Program-made: the position numbers and the translations under genes
Part shown: piece after piece, positions 44,172-53,041 of the stretch
How the letters are laid out: each line of letters begins with the position of its first letter
How positions within the stretch are numbered: position 1 is the first letter of the stretch
Notes under the pieces: generated by a model
Databases searched by the model: none
The model's input: only the letters and a program-made list of their open reading frames with translations
Told to the model about the DNA's origin: nothing
Source: an uncultured Psychroserpens sp.
GTDB lineage: Bacteria; Bacteroidota; Bacteroidia; Flavobacteriales; Flavobacteriaceae
Reading direction: 5' to 3'
Length of the DNA: 64,000 nucleotides
NCBI RefSeq assembly: GCF_947492715.1
Contig: NZ_CANLNS010000008.1
Span: 1-64,000, forward strand

Positions 44172-45098
44172 ATGGAACAACAAGATTTACATAACGATAA
44201 CGAGACATTCTTGGCTAAATGGTTAGCAGGAGAACTTTCTAATGATGTACTGAAAGCTTTGGTGACAGAAGAAGAGTTTAATTCTTATTTAAAACTAAAA
44301 AAAGGAATAGAGACTCATGAGAGATTAGAAGGGTCTATCGATGATTCTTTTGCTAATATTTCAGATCGAATTTCTCAAAAACATACCAAGGTTCGTCAAT
44401 TAAATACGAATAGTTGGTTTATTGGCATTGCTGCCTCTATTGTGTTGTTTTTTGGATTGTTTTTTACTTTAGGAGATGATGTTAAGACGATAGAAACTAA
44501 CTATGGCGAATATAAAACGGTCGCATTATTAGATGGGTCTGAAGTTATTTTAAACTCAAAGTCTACATTGACATATAATGAAGATGATTGGGCTTCTAAT
44601 AGAACATTGACACTAGATGGTGAGGCTTATTTTAAAGTAAAAAAAGGAAGCACGTTTACTGTTGTAACTACCAATGGGGAAGTTAAAGTTTTAGGAACGC
44701 AATTTAATGTTAACTCAGTAAGCGATTTATTTGAAGTGGTTTGTTTTGAAGGAAAAGTGAGCGTCCTATCCAAAGGTGAAACTCACGTCTTGTTGCCAAC
44801 ATATTCTGTAAGAAGAATTAATGGCCATGGCTTAGAAACATGGGAAACTTCAGAAGCAGATCCAACATGGATACACGGAGAAAGTACTTTTAAAAGTGTA
44901 CCATTAAACTATGTTATTTCGGCATTAGAATCACAGTTTAATGTGGTTATTGAGGCTAAAAATATTGATAAAACTATAATTTATACGGGTAGTTTTACTC
45001 ACAGTGACTTAGACACAGCTTTAAAAACAGTGTTTAAATCTCTACAAATAAGATACGTTGAAAAAGAAAAAGGAAACATCTATTTGAGCACAAAGTGA
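44172..45098 (+). CDS. FecR-family anti-sigma / sigma-regulator protein
   Basis: 308 residues. The cytoplasmic N-terminus (ETFLAKWLAGELSN...) binds sigma. One membrane segment lies near 78-98 (WFIGIAASIVLFFGLFFTL). The periplasmic FecR domain follows (YGEYKTVALLDGSEVILNSKSTLTY, quoted in part: LLDGSEVILNSKSTL; LDGEAYFKV; VLGTQFNV). A C-terminal STN-like DUF4974 domain (about 235-305: FKSVPLNYVISALESQFNV) ends the protein. It passes the receptor signal to the ECF sigma factor. It overlaps the receptor gene by four bases (GTGA). Confidence 0.93.
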   Translation: MEQQDLHNDNETFLAKWLAGELSNDVLKALVTEEEFNSYLKLKKGIETHERLEGSIDDSFANISDRISQKHTKVRQLNTNSWFIGIAASIVLFFGLFFTLGDDVKTIETNYGEYKTVALLDGSEVILNSKSTLTYNEDDWASNRTLTLDGEAYFKVKKGSTFTVVTTNGEVKVLGTQFNVNSVSDLFEVVCFEGKVSVLSKGETHVLLPTYSVRRINGHGLETWETSEADPTWIHGESTFKSVPLNYVISALESQFNVVIEAKNIDKTIIYTGSFTHSDLDTALKTVFKSLQIRYVEKEKGNIYLSTK

Positions 45099-47395
45099 AG
45101 AAATTGATTAACTGCATTTTACTAATTCTACCTGTTTTAGCCTTTTCGCAAGAAGAGGCTAAGTTTTACATCAATTTTGAAACTGAAAATATTCAAACTG
45201 CTTTTGATCTTATTGAAGATATTTATGACGTACGATTTTCATATAAAGATGCCGTTATAAAAGAGAAAACAGTTAGTTTAAAAAAAGAAAAGCGAACATT
45301 AAAACAAGTTCTTAAAGCTATTGAAGCGCAAACGGGCTTAACGTTTGAAATTATAGCAAACAGATATATTATCGTTAATAAATCTGAAACTCAAGTCAAT
45401 GTTCAAGAACTTGAAAAAATTATTATTAATAGTTATCTCACCAAAGGGATATCCAAACGGAAAGACGGGTCCTATGAAATTAGTCCCAAAAGCCTAGGAA
45501 TTTTGCCGGGTCTCACAGAACCCGATGTCTTAGAAAGTATTCAATTACTACCAGGAGTTGTTAGTCCAAATGAAACAGCTTCTGGTTTTTTGGTTAGAGG
45601 CGGTAAGATGGATCAGAATAGATTAATTTGGGATGGTATTAATATCTATCATAAAGGACATCTCTTTGGAATGATTTCTCCGTTTAATCCAAATGCTACC
45701 AAAGCGATTACTTTTATAAATAAAGGCTCTCATCCGCGCTATGGCGAACGAGCCTCTAGTGTGATTTCAATGAAAACGACATCTTCCATTGAAAACCGAA
45801 TGAGTGCACAATTTGGGTTTAATGGTATTAATGGCGATGCCTTCATTGATATGCCAATTATTAAAAATAAACTGGGTATTCAGGCGTCCGTTAGATCAAG
45901 TTATACTGGCCTTTATCAATCTTATACTTTCGATAAACTTGCAGATAAAGTGTTTGAGAGCACCAAAATAGAAGATGGAGACAACCCCGATAATGATTTT
46001 AGTTTTTTAGATTATAATATCAAACTGAATTACAAACCAAATACTAATAATAGTCTGTATGCAAGTTTAATTTCAATAGACAACCAACTTAATTATACGG
46101 TTGGAGATTCTAATACCAATGAAAGTTTTAATGATATAATGTCTATTAAAAATTATGGTTATGGTGTAGGTTGGTACAAGCAATGGAATTCTAGGCTAAG
46201 TCAAAATACAACTGCTTATTTTTCAGAATATAATTTGAATTACAATTTTATTACCTCGGAAAATGAAACGCAAGTGTCAGACTTTGAAAAGCGAAATGTT
46301 ATTTTCGATTCTGGTATTTCCACAGAGTTTACACAACAAATAAATACGCAAAATACAGCAACTCTGGGGTATCAATTCTCATTAAAGGATGTTGGCTATG
46401 CATTTTTAAATACAACCAACTTAGAGTTTGTTTTAGATGAAGATAAAACGGTTGTGAAATCTCATGCCCTTTATGGTAATTACAACTATAAAAATTCGAA
46501 ACTCTTTGATGTATCCTTGGGAATAAGGGCATCATATTTTGAGGAACTTGAAACTGTTAGGATTGAACCTAGGTTGTTATTATATAAACAGCTATTCAAA
46601 AACATAAAGATTCAAATTTCAGGAGAAATTAAGAATCAAGTGATTAGCGAAATAGATGAGACCATAATTAGTGATTTATCTTTAGAAAATCGTGTTTGGC
46701 GATTAGCCAATGGTCGGGAGTTTCCAATAATTAAAAGTAAGCAAGTTTCTGCCGGATTTATATATACAAAAAACGGTTGGACCTTAGATGTGGATAATTA
46801 TTATAAAACACTAGATGATATTACAGCACTTTCATTTGGGTTTCTTAATCCGAATAACAGTCAATTTAATTTAGGAGAACAGCGAATTTATGGCGTAGAC
46901 GTTTTTCTGAGAAAACGATTTAGGGCTTTTAATTCTTGGGTTAGTTATTCTTTTAATAATTCTGAAAGTAAGTATCAAAATTTGAATAATGATCAGTATT
47001 TCGATTCTAGATCTAATGTAAGACACGCCGTTACAACATCGCTTAGTTATAAATTATCAAATTTTCAAGTGGCCTTAGGGTGGCGATGGCAAACGGGAAA
47101 ACCATATACAGCTTCTACAAATGGTGTAGATGGTTTGGAGTTTAACAATGGTATTAATACAGAACGATTGCCAAATTATCATAGATTGGATATATCATCC
47201 ACTTATGCGTTTAAATTTTCTACAGAAAGTCAATTAAGAGCCAAAATTGGATTCTCTATACGAAACGTTTACAATAATAAAAATCTCATTAGTAGAGAAT
47301 ATCGAGGCAACAACGATTTTAATTCTGAAATCGAAACCATAGATAGATTCTCTATTGGATTTACACCAAATATTTTATTCAGAATGTATTGGTAA
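45095..47395 (+). CDS. STN-domain TonB-dependent outer-membrane receptor
   Basis: 766 residues from a GTG that overlaps the fecR stop. Signal peptide MKKLINCILLILPVLAFSQ. An N-terminal STN/secretin-like signalling domain (about 22-100: INFETENIQTAFDLIEDIYDVRFSY, quoted in part: ENIQTAFDLIED). No CarboxypepD-type domain intervenes before the plug (GILPGLTEPDVLESIQLLPGV, quoted in part: TEPDVLESIQLLPGV; FLVRGGKMDQN). A 22-strand barrel ends in FRMYW with an aromatic C-terminus. The STN domain would touch FecR and relay ligand occupancy to the sigma factor. No SusD partner follows, so the ligand is probably not a large glycan bound by a SusD lid. Confidence 0.92.
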   Translation: MKKLINCILLILPVLAFSQEEAKFYINFETENIQTAFDLIEDIYDVRFSYKDAVIKEKTVSLKKEKRTLKQVLKAIEAQTGLTFEIIANRYIIVNKSETQVNVQELEKIIINSYLTKGISKRKDGSYEISPKSLGILPGLTEPDVLESIQLLPGVVSPNETASGFLVRGGKMDQNRLIWDGINIYHKGHLFGMISPFNPNATKAITFINKGSHPRYGERASSVISMKTTSSIENRMSAQFGFNGINGDAFIDMPIIKNKLGIQASVRSSYTGLYQSYTFDKLADKVFESTKIEDGDNPDNDFSFLDYNIKLNYKPNTNNSLYASLISIDNQLNYTVGDSNTNESFNDIMSIKNYGYGVGWYKQWNSRLSQNTTAYFSEYNLNYNFITSENETQVSDFEKRNVIFDSGISTEFTQQINTQNTATLGYQFSLKDVGYAFLNTTNLEFVLDEDKTVVKSHALYGNYNYKNSKLFDVSLGIRASYFEELETVRIEPRLLLYKQLFKNIKIQISGEIKNQVISEIDETIISDLSLENRVWRLANGREFPIIKSKQVSAGFIYTKNGWTLDVDNYYKTLDDITALSFGFLNPNNSQFNLGEQRIYGVDVFLRKRFRAFNSWVSYSFNNSESKYQNLNNDQYFDSRSNVRHAVTTSLSYKLSNFQVALGWRWQTGKPYTASTNGVDGLEFNNGINTERLPNYHRLDISSTYAFKFSTESQLRAKIGFSIRNVYNNKNLISREYRGNNDFNSEIETIDRFSIGFTPNILFRMYW

Positions 47396-47424
47396 AAAAA
47401 AAAGAACCTTATTAAGGTTCTTTT
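47396..47424 (+). terminator. Terminator after the receptor gene
   Basis: The stem AAAAGAACCTT/AAGGTTCTTTT with a 3-base loop follows the stop codon immediately and contains its own T run. Confidence 0.8.
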
Positions 47425-47441
47425 CTTGATTAACTAACTGG

Positions 47442-47471
47442 TTGATTGATTGATTGATTGATTGATTGATG
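47442..47471. repeat. (TTGA)7.5 short tandem repeat
   Basis: Thirty bases of perfect TTGA repeat lie between two convergent genes, 10 bases before the DUF2141 stop. Confidence 0.9.
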
Positions 47472-47480
47472 AATTTTATA

Positions 47481-47900
47481 TTAAAATCTGATAGACAATT
47501 TAATAGCGTCGTTGGCTAAGGTAAATTTGGCATCGTCATAAATTGGAGGACCAAAGCTTCTTGGATTGTTGGACATTCCGTAAGATTCTTTTGGCATTCC
47601 ATTGTCTTCAAAATCCATTCTTTGATTTTCGTTTTCATCGTGCAATACCATAATGGCATAGTCTCCAGGCGCTACATTTTCAAAAGTAATAGTAGCCTTT
47701 CCGTCTTTAATTTTAGATTCGGCATTTTGAATTCCCGGACCTTTCATAAACGTGTCTTTTGTGTTTAAGGATACTAATAATTTCCCTGTATCGTTTTTAG
47801 CATTTTCAATGGTTACCGTTATGGTTTGTCCTTTTGAGTCTTGAGCAAAACCTAAAGTTGATACTAATGTTAGTGCGATTGATAAAAATAAAGTTTTCAT
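47481..47900 (-). CDS. Secreted DUF2141 protein
   Basis: 139 residues with a signal peptide (MKTLFLSIALTLVSTLGFAQ). ITVTIENAKNDTGKLLVSL, ATITFENVAPGDYAIMVLHDENENQRMD (quoted in part: PGDYAIMVLHDENENQ) and GMPKESYGMSNN are the signature of DUF2141, a small beta-sandwich of unknown role, probably periplasmic or surface-exposed. It is transcribed alone. Confidence 0.9.
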   Translation of the reverse strand: MKTLFLSIALTLVSTLGFAQDSKGQTITVTIENAKNDTGKLLVSLNTKDTFMKGPGIQNAESKIKDGKATITFENVAPGDYAIMVLHDENENQRMDFEDNGMPKESYGMSNNPRSFGPPIYDDAKFTLANDAIKLSIRF

Positions 47901-48010
47901 GATATGATGTTTTAAATGGTTTGTTTGTTATTGATGAGTCAAATATCAAACGAAATGAAGACTTTGCATAAAGAGACTAACCGAATCGTCGTTTTTTATG
48001 TCCGAATTGT

Positions 48011-48051
48011 AAAAAAAAAAGCACATCGATTAAAATTGATGTGCCTTTTTT
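48011..48051 (-). terminator. Terminator after the SDR gene
   Basis: The stem GCACATCGATT/AATTGATGTGC type hairpin (one wobble) sits between T6 and A10. On the minus strand it is followed by ten T. Confidence 0.8.
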
Positions 48052-48067
48052 GTTGATTTAGAGTGTG

Positions 48068-48814
48068 TTAATTTCGTCCTGCAGTAACACCGCCATCAGT
48101 GTCCCAAATGGCTCCAGTAACCCACGAAGCTTTGTCAGATAGTAAGAATGTTATACTGTTTGCAATATCTTGTGGTGTACCATTTCTACCAATAGGATGA
48201 AATTCATTAAACCCTTCTAATGCTTTTTCTGCTTCCTCTTTTCCGCCAAAAACACCATGATAAACAGGTGTTTGCACAACAGCAGGAGATACAGCATTAA
48301 CTCTAATGTTATAATCGGCCAATTCCATGGCTAAGTGCTGTGTTAATGAATGTAAGCCAGCTTTTTGCATAGAATATGCTGATGATGGCGTTGCTTTTAC
48401 AGCTTGCTTTGCCCACATTGAACCTACATTAACTATAGAACCTCCAGAGGTTTCCTTCATTTTTCGTGCGGCAGACTGAGTGATAAAGAAGAAGCCTCTG
48501 TTAAGATCCAAATAAGAATCATAATCTTGTTTTGTATGATCTAGAAATGACTTTGGACCAAATATACCAGAGGCATTTACAAGGTAATCGAGATTGTCTA
48601 AGTCTTCTATTTTTGAGATGAGTGCTTCTACTTCTGAGGTCTCTGTGATGTCGATAGTGTGTTTTATGAGTTGGGCCTGGTCTGGTACTTTTCCTGTAGA
48701 CCTACCTACAATATGTACTGTTGCACCTTCGTTTAATAAGTGTTGTGCTGTTTCGTAACCGATACCACTGGTTCCTCCAATGACAAGTGCTGTTTTGTTT
48801 TGAAATGTTTTCAT
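48068..48814 (-). CDS. Short-chain dehydrogenase/reductase
   Basis: 248 residues, Rossmann fold. The NAD(P) motif is [11 protein letters not shown] (13-23). NASG lies at 80-83 and the catalytic set is S132, Y147 and K151 (YSMQK). R38 after the second strand (VGRS) hints at NADP preference. The C-terminal DTDGGVTAG is typical of classical SDRs. Substrate unknown. A palindromic operator lies 24 bases upstream of the ATG and matches one in front of the TetR gene, so it is probably induced by the TetR ligand, e.g. a toxic carbonyl compound. Confidence 0.92.
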   Translation of the reverse strand: MKTFQNKTALVIGGTSGIGYETAQHLLNEGATVHIVGRSTGKVPDQAQLIKHTIDITETSEVEALISKIEDLDNLDYLVNASGIFGPKSFLDHTKQDYDSYLDLNRGFFFITQSAARKMKETSGGSIVNVGSMWAKQAVKATPSSAYSMQKAGLHSLTQHLAMELADYNIRVNAVSPAVVQTPVYHGVFGGKEEAEKALEGFNEFHPIGRNGTPQDIANSITFLLSDKASWVTGAIWDTDGGVTAGRN

Positions 48815-48837
48815 AATTGAGATTTGTGTTTAATTAC

Positions 48838-48855
48838 AGACAGACAAGTCTGTCT
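48838..48855. promoter_or_regulatory. Palindromic TetR operator upstream of the SDR gene
   Basis: AGACAGAC-AA-GTCTGTCT is an 8-bp inverted repeat with a 2-base spacer, between the TetR gene stop and the SDR start. Its core ACAGAC-N2-GTCTGT recurs at 49473. Confidence 0.75.
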
Positions 48856-48879
48856 TTTTTAGTTTAAATTTTTTTAACT

Positions 48880-49440
48880 TTATAATAGTTGATTGCATAT
48901 GGTTTTGGCCGACTCGATGGGCCATATATTATTTTGTAGATAACTTTCAGATACAGCACCTTCATATAATAGGTACACTTGTTTTGCCATGCCGTTACTT
49001 TGTTCTTCCGAACTCGTATCTAGGTTGTTATTAATTAATTCTGAAATATAACGCATCAAGACTTGTTTTTGCTTTAATATTTCATCTCTGATATGGACGT
49101 TTTCTTTTGGGATTTCAGAAATTGTATTAATACACCAGCAACCGTTAAACTCTTTTGAGTTAAAAAACGCCTCTAAATAATCGAACAGTGCCAATATGCG
49201 ATTCTTTCCAGAAGGTCTAGCATCAACAAAGACTTTTATCTCCTCAATAAATAAGCTGTTTTTGTGTTGAAGATAGGCCACACAAATAGCTTCCTTAGAC
49301 TTAAAATGATTATAAAGTGTTGCTTTAGCGATACCAGCTTCTTTAATGATTTCATTAATTCCAGTTAGGTTATATCCATTTTGATAGAATAAATGAGAAG
49401 CGGTTTGTATGATATGATCTTTAACTAAAGCATGTTTCAT
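48880..49440 (-). CDS. TetR/AcrR-family repressor
   Basis: 186 residues. The N-terminal helix-turn-helix (about 8-50) reads IIQTASHLFYQNGYNLTGINEII and AGIAKATLYNHFKSKEAI. The C-terminal ligand domain carries a Cys pair (GCWCINTISEI), seen in some electrophile-sensing TetR proteins. Two copies of one palindrome, upstream of itself and of the downstream SDR gene, imply autorepression and control of the SDR. Confidence 0.93.
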   Translation of the reverse strand: MKHALVKDHIIQTASHLFYQNGYNLTGINEIIKEAGIAKATLYNHFKSKEAICVAYLQHKNSLFIEEIKVFVDARPSGKNRILALFDYLEAFFNSKEFNGCWCINTISEIPKENVHIRDEILKQKQVLMRYISELINNNLDTSSEEQSNGMAKQVYLLYEGAVSESYLQNNIWPIESAKTICNQLL

Positions 49441-49472
49441 AGGACAAAGATATACAAATTTTTTAAAAACGG

Positions 49473-49486
49473 ACAGACTTGTCTGT
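49473..49486. promoter_or_regulatory. Palindromic TetR operator upstream of its own gene
   Basis: ACAGAC-TT-GTCTGT, 32 bases before the TetR ATG, shares the 6+6 core with the site at 48838-48855. It also sits immediately after the phytanoyl-dioxygenase gene. Confidence 0.72.
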
Positions 49487-49491
49487 TTTTT

Positions 49492-50511
49492 TTATATCCA
49501 CTCGTTTGCTATCTCTCTATCTATAGGTTGGTAATTAATATACTGAACTACTCTTGGTTTTGTCCCAGTATTTGGAGAACTGCCATGTGGTAACATCTGG
49601 TTCCAAATGATGAAGTCACCAGCATTTGCAGCAATGGGTTTCGGATCTAGTTCTTGTAAGTTAGATGTTCTAGGGTTTACTGTGCTTGGCAAATGCTCTA
49701 ACCATTGGTCTATTTTCTTATGAAAGCCAGGTACTAAGGTAAAAGCACCTTGGTTTGCTGGTGTATCTGTTAAATAGAGTAAGCCTTGAAGTCCGAAAGG
49801 AATAGGTCGTTTTAAACTTACGTCCCAATGCAAATTAGGACCTGGGAATTGGTAGTTTTCATTTTCAGGAGGATTAAAACTCACACGATCATTACTCACA
49901 ATTAATGTATTGCGATTCCAAAGTTGTTTATAGGCCGAATGAATTTTCTTTGAAAACCTATTTTTATCCAATTGAGGATCACGAAATAATTGCACCATTA
50001 TACCTTGCTTTAAAGGATGATCGTTATACCAAGTTGCTGGATTGTTTGGGTCAATTTCTAATAATCCGTATATGAGATCTAAACTTGCTTTACAATCTGT
50101 TTTAGAAATGGCATTTGGAATAATAACATAACCTTCTTTTTCCCAATGTGCTATGGCTTTATCGTCTAGTATAGCGTCTTCATATGGTGTTTTCTTAACC
50201 TCTGATTCTGAACCTAGGATAGCTACATTAACCATAGCAATCATTTCTGATGATAAATTTCCATGGTCTCTAACCCAATTTTCAAAGGACTCGAATGAAG
50301 GTGACTGTTCGTAAATGTATTTGAACGTAGGTTCTATACCAATACCAAGCGCATCGAACACTGCTGTTACATAATTGTGTTTTAGTTCTATATTTTTATT
50401 CTGTATCCCTTGTTTTTTAAGTATAGTAGATGACCATATGGTTTTTAAATAAGCAATACCGAGAGTTCCTTGCTCTTGCACCTTGGAAATTTTAGTTTGC
50501 TTTTTTTTCAT
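49492..50511 (-). CDS. Phytanoyl-CoA dioxygenase family Fe(II)/2-oxoglutarate enzyme
   Basis: 339 residues. The N-terminal ~110 residues are helical and of unknown role; the catalytic double-stranded beta-helix follows (EGYVIIPNAISK...). Iron ligands are H228 and D230 (LHWDVS) and H309 (LPHGSSPN); the 2-oxoglutarate-binding Arg is in GTKPRVVQY. Members hydroxylate lipids or small metabolites. The gene lies 46 bases downstream of the tape-measure-like gene and directly before the TetR operator. Substrate unknown. Confidence 0.88.
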   Translation of the reverse strand: MKKKQTKISKVQEQGTLGIAYLKTIWSSTILKKQGIQNKNIELKHNYVTAVFDALGIGIEPTFKYIYEQSPSFESFENWVRDHGNLSSEMIAMVNVAILGSESEVKKTPYEDAILDDKAIAHWEKEGYVIIPNAISKTDCKASLDLIYGLLEIDPNNPATWYNDHPLKQGIMVQLFRDPQLDKNRFSKKIHSAYKQLWNRNTLIVSNDRVSFNPPENENYQFPGPNLHWDVSLKRPIPFGLQGLLYLTDTPANQGAFTLVPGFHKKIDQWLEHLPSTVNPRTSNLQELDPKPIAANAGDFIIWNQMLPHGSSPNTGTKPRVVQYINYQPIDREIANEWI

Positions 50512-50557
50512 TGATATATGTATATTAGGTTGTCTAAAGTAATTATTAAAACAAATG

Positions 50558-51076
50558 TCACCTCCAAGTTACTAGAATCATTTTGGGTAGCCAAGGCAAT
50601 GTAATTCTATTGATATCCCATGGTACATTATCTAGTAAAATATCAATCGTATTATTTTGAATAGCTAATTCGCAGGTATTGTTAAACCTTAGCAAACCTG
50701 GACGACGCAAAAATTGATCTCTTAATACATTGATGTTTGATTGCTTTAGGCTCTTCCAATGTCCTATTAAGGCTTCGAGTAACTCTAATGCCGACTTTTT
50801 TTCGGTAGTTGATAATGTTATGTGGTCTGGTAATGTATGGTTGATAGGCATACCACAGAGCAACTTTTGGATGATTAAATCTAATGAATTTAGATTATAG
50901 TCTTTTCCATTAGCCATGAAATTTAATAATAGAACAGCGCGTATTTGGTTGTCAGTATTTTTAAAACAATGACGCACATCTAAATAATCATTTGTTTTAA
51001 ATAATTCAATAAGAAATGGATGGCAAAGAATTAACCCAGCGTTGTTGCAATGTAATTCTGAAATATCATTTACCAT
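50558..51076 (-). CDS. Orphan C-terminal region of a contractile injection system tape-measure-like protein
   Basis: 172 residues. The pattern NAGLILCHPFLIELF, NQIRAVLLLNFMANG, LIIQKLLCGMPINHTLP, LLEALIGHWKSLKQSNINVLRDQFLRRPG (quoted in part: HWKSLKQSNINVLRDQFL) and the ending NRITLPWLPKMILVTW is what I recognise from the C-terminus of Bacteroidota contractile-injection tape-measure proteins (CIS_TMP type). Those proteins are far longer. Here an in-frame TAG at 51092-51094 closes the frame just upstream, so it is a stand-alone domain or the relic of a truncated gene. No sheath, tube, baseplate or AAA gene of such a system lies in the window. Confidence 0.7.
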   Translation of the reverse strand: MVNDISELHCNNAGLILCHPFLIELFKTNDYLDVRHCFKNTDNQIRAVLLLNFMANGKDYNLNSLDLIIQKLLCGMPINHTLPDHITLSTTEKKSALELLEALIGHWKSLKQSNINVLRDQFLRRPGLLRFNNTCELAIQNNTIDILLDNVPWDINRITLPWLPKMILVTWR

Positions 51077-51156
51077 TCTAACCTGTTTTGACTATTGTTA
51101 TAAAGGTAAAATATTTTGCCGTTATTGGTTATTTGGATGGTAAAGGTTTATGAGCA

Positions 51157-52488
51157 TTAAAGTAAACCTCTTGCTTTAATTTCCAGATATTTATTAATGG
51201 TATCAATCGTTAGATTTTGAGGAGATGTTAAAATAGATTGAATACCATATTTTTGAAGCTCATTCACAATGAGTCGTTTTTCAAAGGCAAATTTTTCGGC
51301 AATAACCTTGTCATAGGCTTGTTGCACTGTTTCTGCTTTTTCTGTAATTATGTGGTTGAGCTCGGTGTTTTTAAAGAAAATGACCACCAATAGATGACTT
51401 TTAGCAATGCCTTTTAAATAGGGTAGTTGTCTGTGTAAACCATCTAAAGTTTCGAAATTAGTATACAATAGCATTAAACTTCGGTGTGTGATATTTCGTT
51501 TAACATCAGCATAGAGTCTACTGTAGTCACTTTCAAAGAAATCGGTATTAACGTTGTATAAGGTTTCTAAAATGAGATTCATTTGAGATGTACGCTTTTC
51601 GGCGACAACAATATTTTCAACCTTTTTTGAAAAGGCAAGAATTCCAGCTTTATCTTGTTTTTTTAAGGCGACGTTAGAAATGACTAGCGAAGCATTAATG
51701 GCATAATCTAAAAGTGTGAGTCTGTCAAATGGCATTTTCATAACGCGACCCTTATCAATTATAGAGTATATCGGTTGAGATTTTTCATCTTGAAACTGAT
51801 TTACCATGAGTTGATTTCGTTTAGCTGTTGCCTTCCAATTTATGGTACGTAAATCATCACCTAAAACATAGTCTTTGATTTGTTCAAATTCCATGGTATG
51901 CCCAATCTTACGTATTTTTTTTATACCATATTGGTGTAAATTATTACTAATAGCAAGAAGGTCGTATTTGCGTAATTGCATAAAACTAGGGTAGGTTGGT
52001 ACCATAGCTTTGTCATTATAAGTAAAGCGACGTGCAATTAAGCCAAAGACCGAAGTAACATAGATATTTAATTTTCCGAAGTGATATTCACCACGTTCAA
52101 CAGGTCGTAATCTATATTCTATTTCTGACGTACTAGAGGCTTCTAGTTGTCGTTTGATATTAAAATCTCTAACCTGAAATTGCTCTGGAATTTCATCAAT
52201 AATCGTGATGTTAACATTAAACGTGTAATAGTTGTTGATAATGATATGTATTGGATTCTCATCCCCATTTGAAAACTTTTCTGGGAGCACACGCCGACCT
52301 ATAACACCATTTTTAGCTGCAAATAGAACAATAGTGTCTAAAAGGGTAAGGGCCACAAGAAGAAGTACCAATAATTTTACAATCGCAAAACCTCTAGGGA
52401 ATATGAAACTCAGTACAAACAACACTATAATAGCGATGCAAGCATAAAAGAATCGATTTTGTAAGTAAAAAGGTTTGGTGCGTTTCAA
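51157..52488 (-). CDS. DUF58-domain membrane protein
   Basis: 443 residues with two N-terminal membrane segments (about 14-55) and then a DUF58 domain: EFEQIKDYVLGDDLRTINWKATAKRNQLMV (quoted in part: YVLGDDLRTINWKATAKRN), the family hallmark. A von Willebrand A-like remainder follows. In MoxR clusters DUF58 proteins act with the ATPase in maturation or stress processes at the membrane. Last gene of the minus-strand operon from 57988. Confidence 0.92.
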   Translation of the reverse strand: MKRTKPFYLQNRFFYACIAIIVLFVLSFIFPRGFAIVKLLVLLLVALTLLDTIVLFAAKNGVIGRRVLPEKFSNGDENPIHIIINNYYTFNVNITIIDEIPEQFQVRDFNIKRQLEASSTSEIEYRLRPVERGEYHFGKLNIYVTSVFGLIARRFTYNDKAMVPTYPSFMQLRKYDLLAISNNLHQYGIKKIRKIGHTMEFEQIKDYVLGDDLRTINWKATAKRNQLMVNQFQDEKSQPIYSIIDKGRVMKMPFDRLTLLDYAINASLVISNVALKKQDKAGILAFSKKVENIVVAEKRTSQMNLILETLYNVNTDFFESDYSRLYADVKRNITHRSLMLLYTNFETLDGLHRQLPYLKGIAKSHLLVVIFFKNTELNHIITEKAETVQQAYDKVIAEKFAFEKRLIVNELQKYGIQSILTSPQNLTIDTINKYLEIKARGLL

Positions 52489-52505
52489 ATTGATTAATAG
52501 TTTTT

Positions 52506-53036
52506 TTAGTACGTGTTACTTGTTTTTCTAATATTTAGTTTGGTGTCATATGACTTGTTTCCTAGGCTATCTGTATGGTGTACAATATTAATGTCGTAAT
52601 GATAACCATACTTACCACATAAAGTATCTAAAGTGTCTTTTTTCTTCTTAGCGATTTTTAAATCGGTTAAGTATTTGTTCAATGGTGCAAATGCAATGGC
52701 CAAAGGTCCTAATCCGATGCCCATAATAATTAAAGGAACTGTTGAAATTACACCTCTATCGAAAACATATTTCCCGATAAGAAAACCTCCAATAAACAGG
52801 GCAAGAGCTATAACAGAGTACATGATAATATGTCCAATCGTATCAGTTTTTGTTTTTAGAACGCTTTCATATTCAATATTTACTTTTTCTATTTGTTCTT
52901 TGAATTCGGACTCTAATTTTATAACACCACACTTATCCTGAAAATCAGGTTTTTTACCAGTTAAGCCACAGAGTGTACCTGTCATATAATCAACGATTTT
53001 ATGATCACAAAGTTTACAATGTTGCGTTTGTTCCAT
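52506..53036 (-). CDS. Membrane protein with N-terminal zinc-ribbon-like Cys cluster
   Basis: 176 residues. The N-terminus has CKLCDHK, TGTLCGLTG and DKC, four to five Cys that could bind a metal. A coiled stretch and two membrane segments follow (about 70-90 and 98-115), then a charged tail (KIAKKKKDTLD). I do not recognise a named family. Its place inside the MoxR-DUF58 operon (5 bases after moxR) implies a related membrane function. Confidence 0.75.
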   Translation of the reverse strand: MEQTQHCKLCDHKIVDYMTGTLCGLTGKKPDFQDKCGVIKLESEFKEQIEKVNIEYESVLKTKTDTIGHIIMYSVIALALFIGGFLIGKYVFDRGVISTVPLIIMGIGLGPLAIAFAPLNKYLTDLKIAKKKKDTLDTLCGKYGYHYDINIVHHTDSLGNKSYDTKLNIRKTSNTY

Positions 53037-53041
53037 TAGTC

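Noticed and set aside
48880-51156. Complete contractile injection system
   Set aside because: Only one tape-measure-like fragment is present; no other component is seen.
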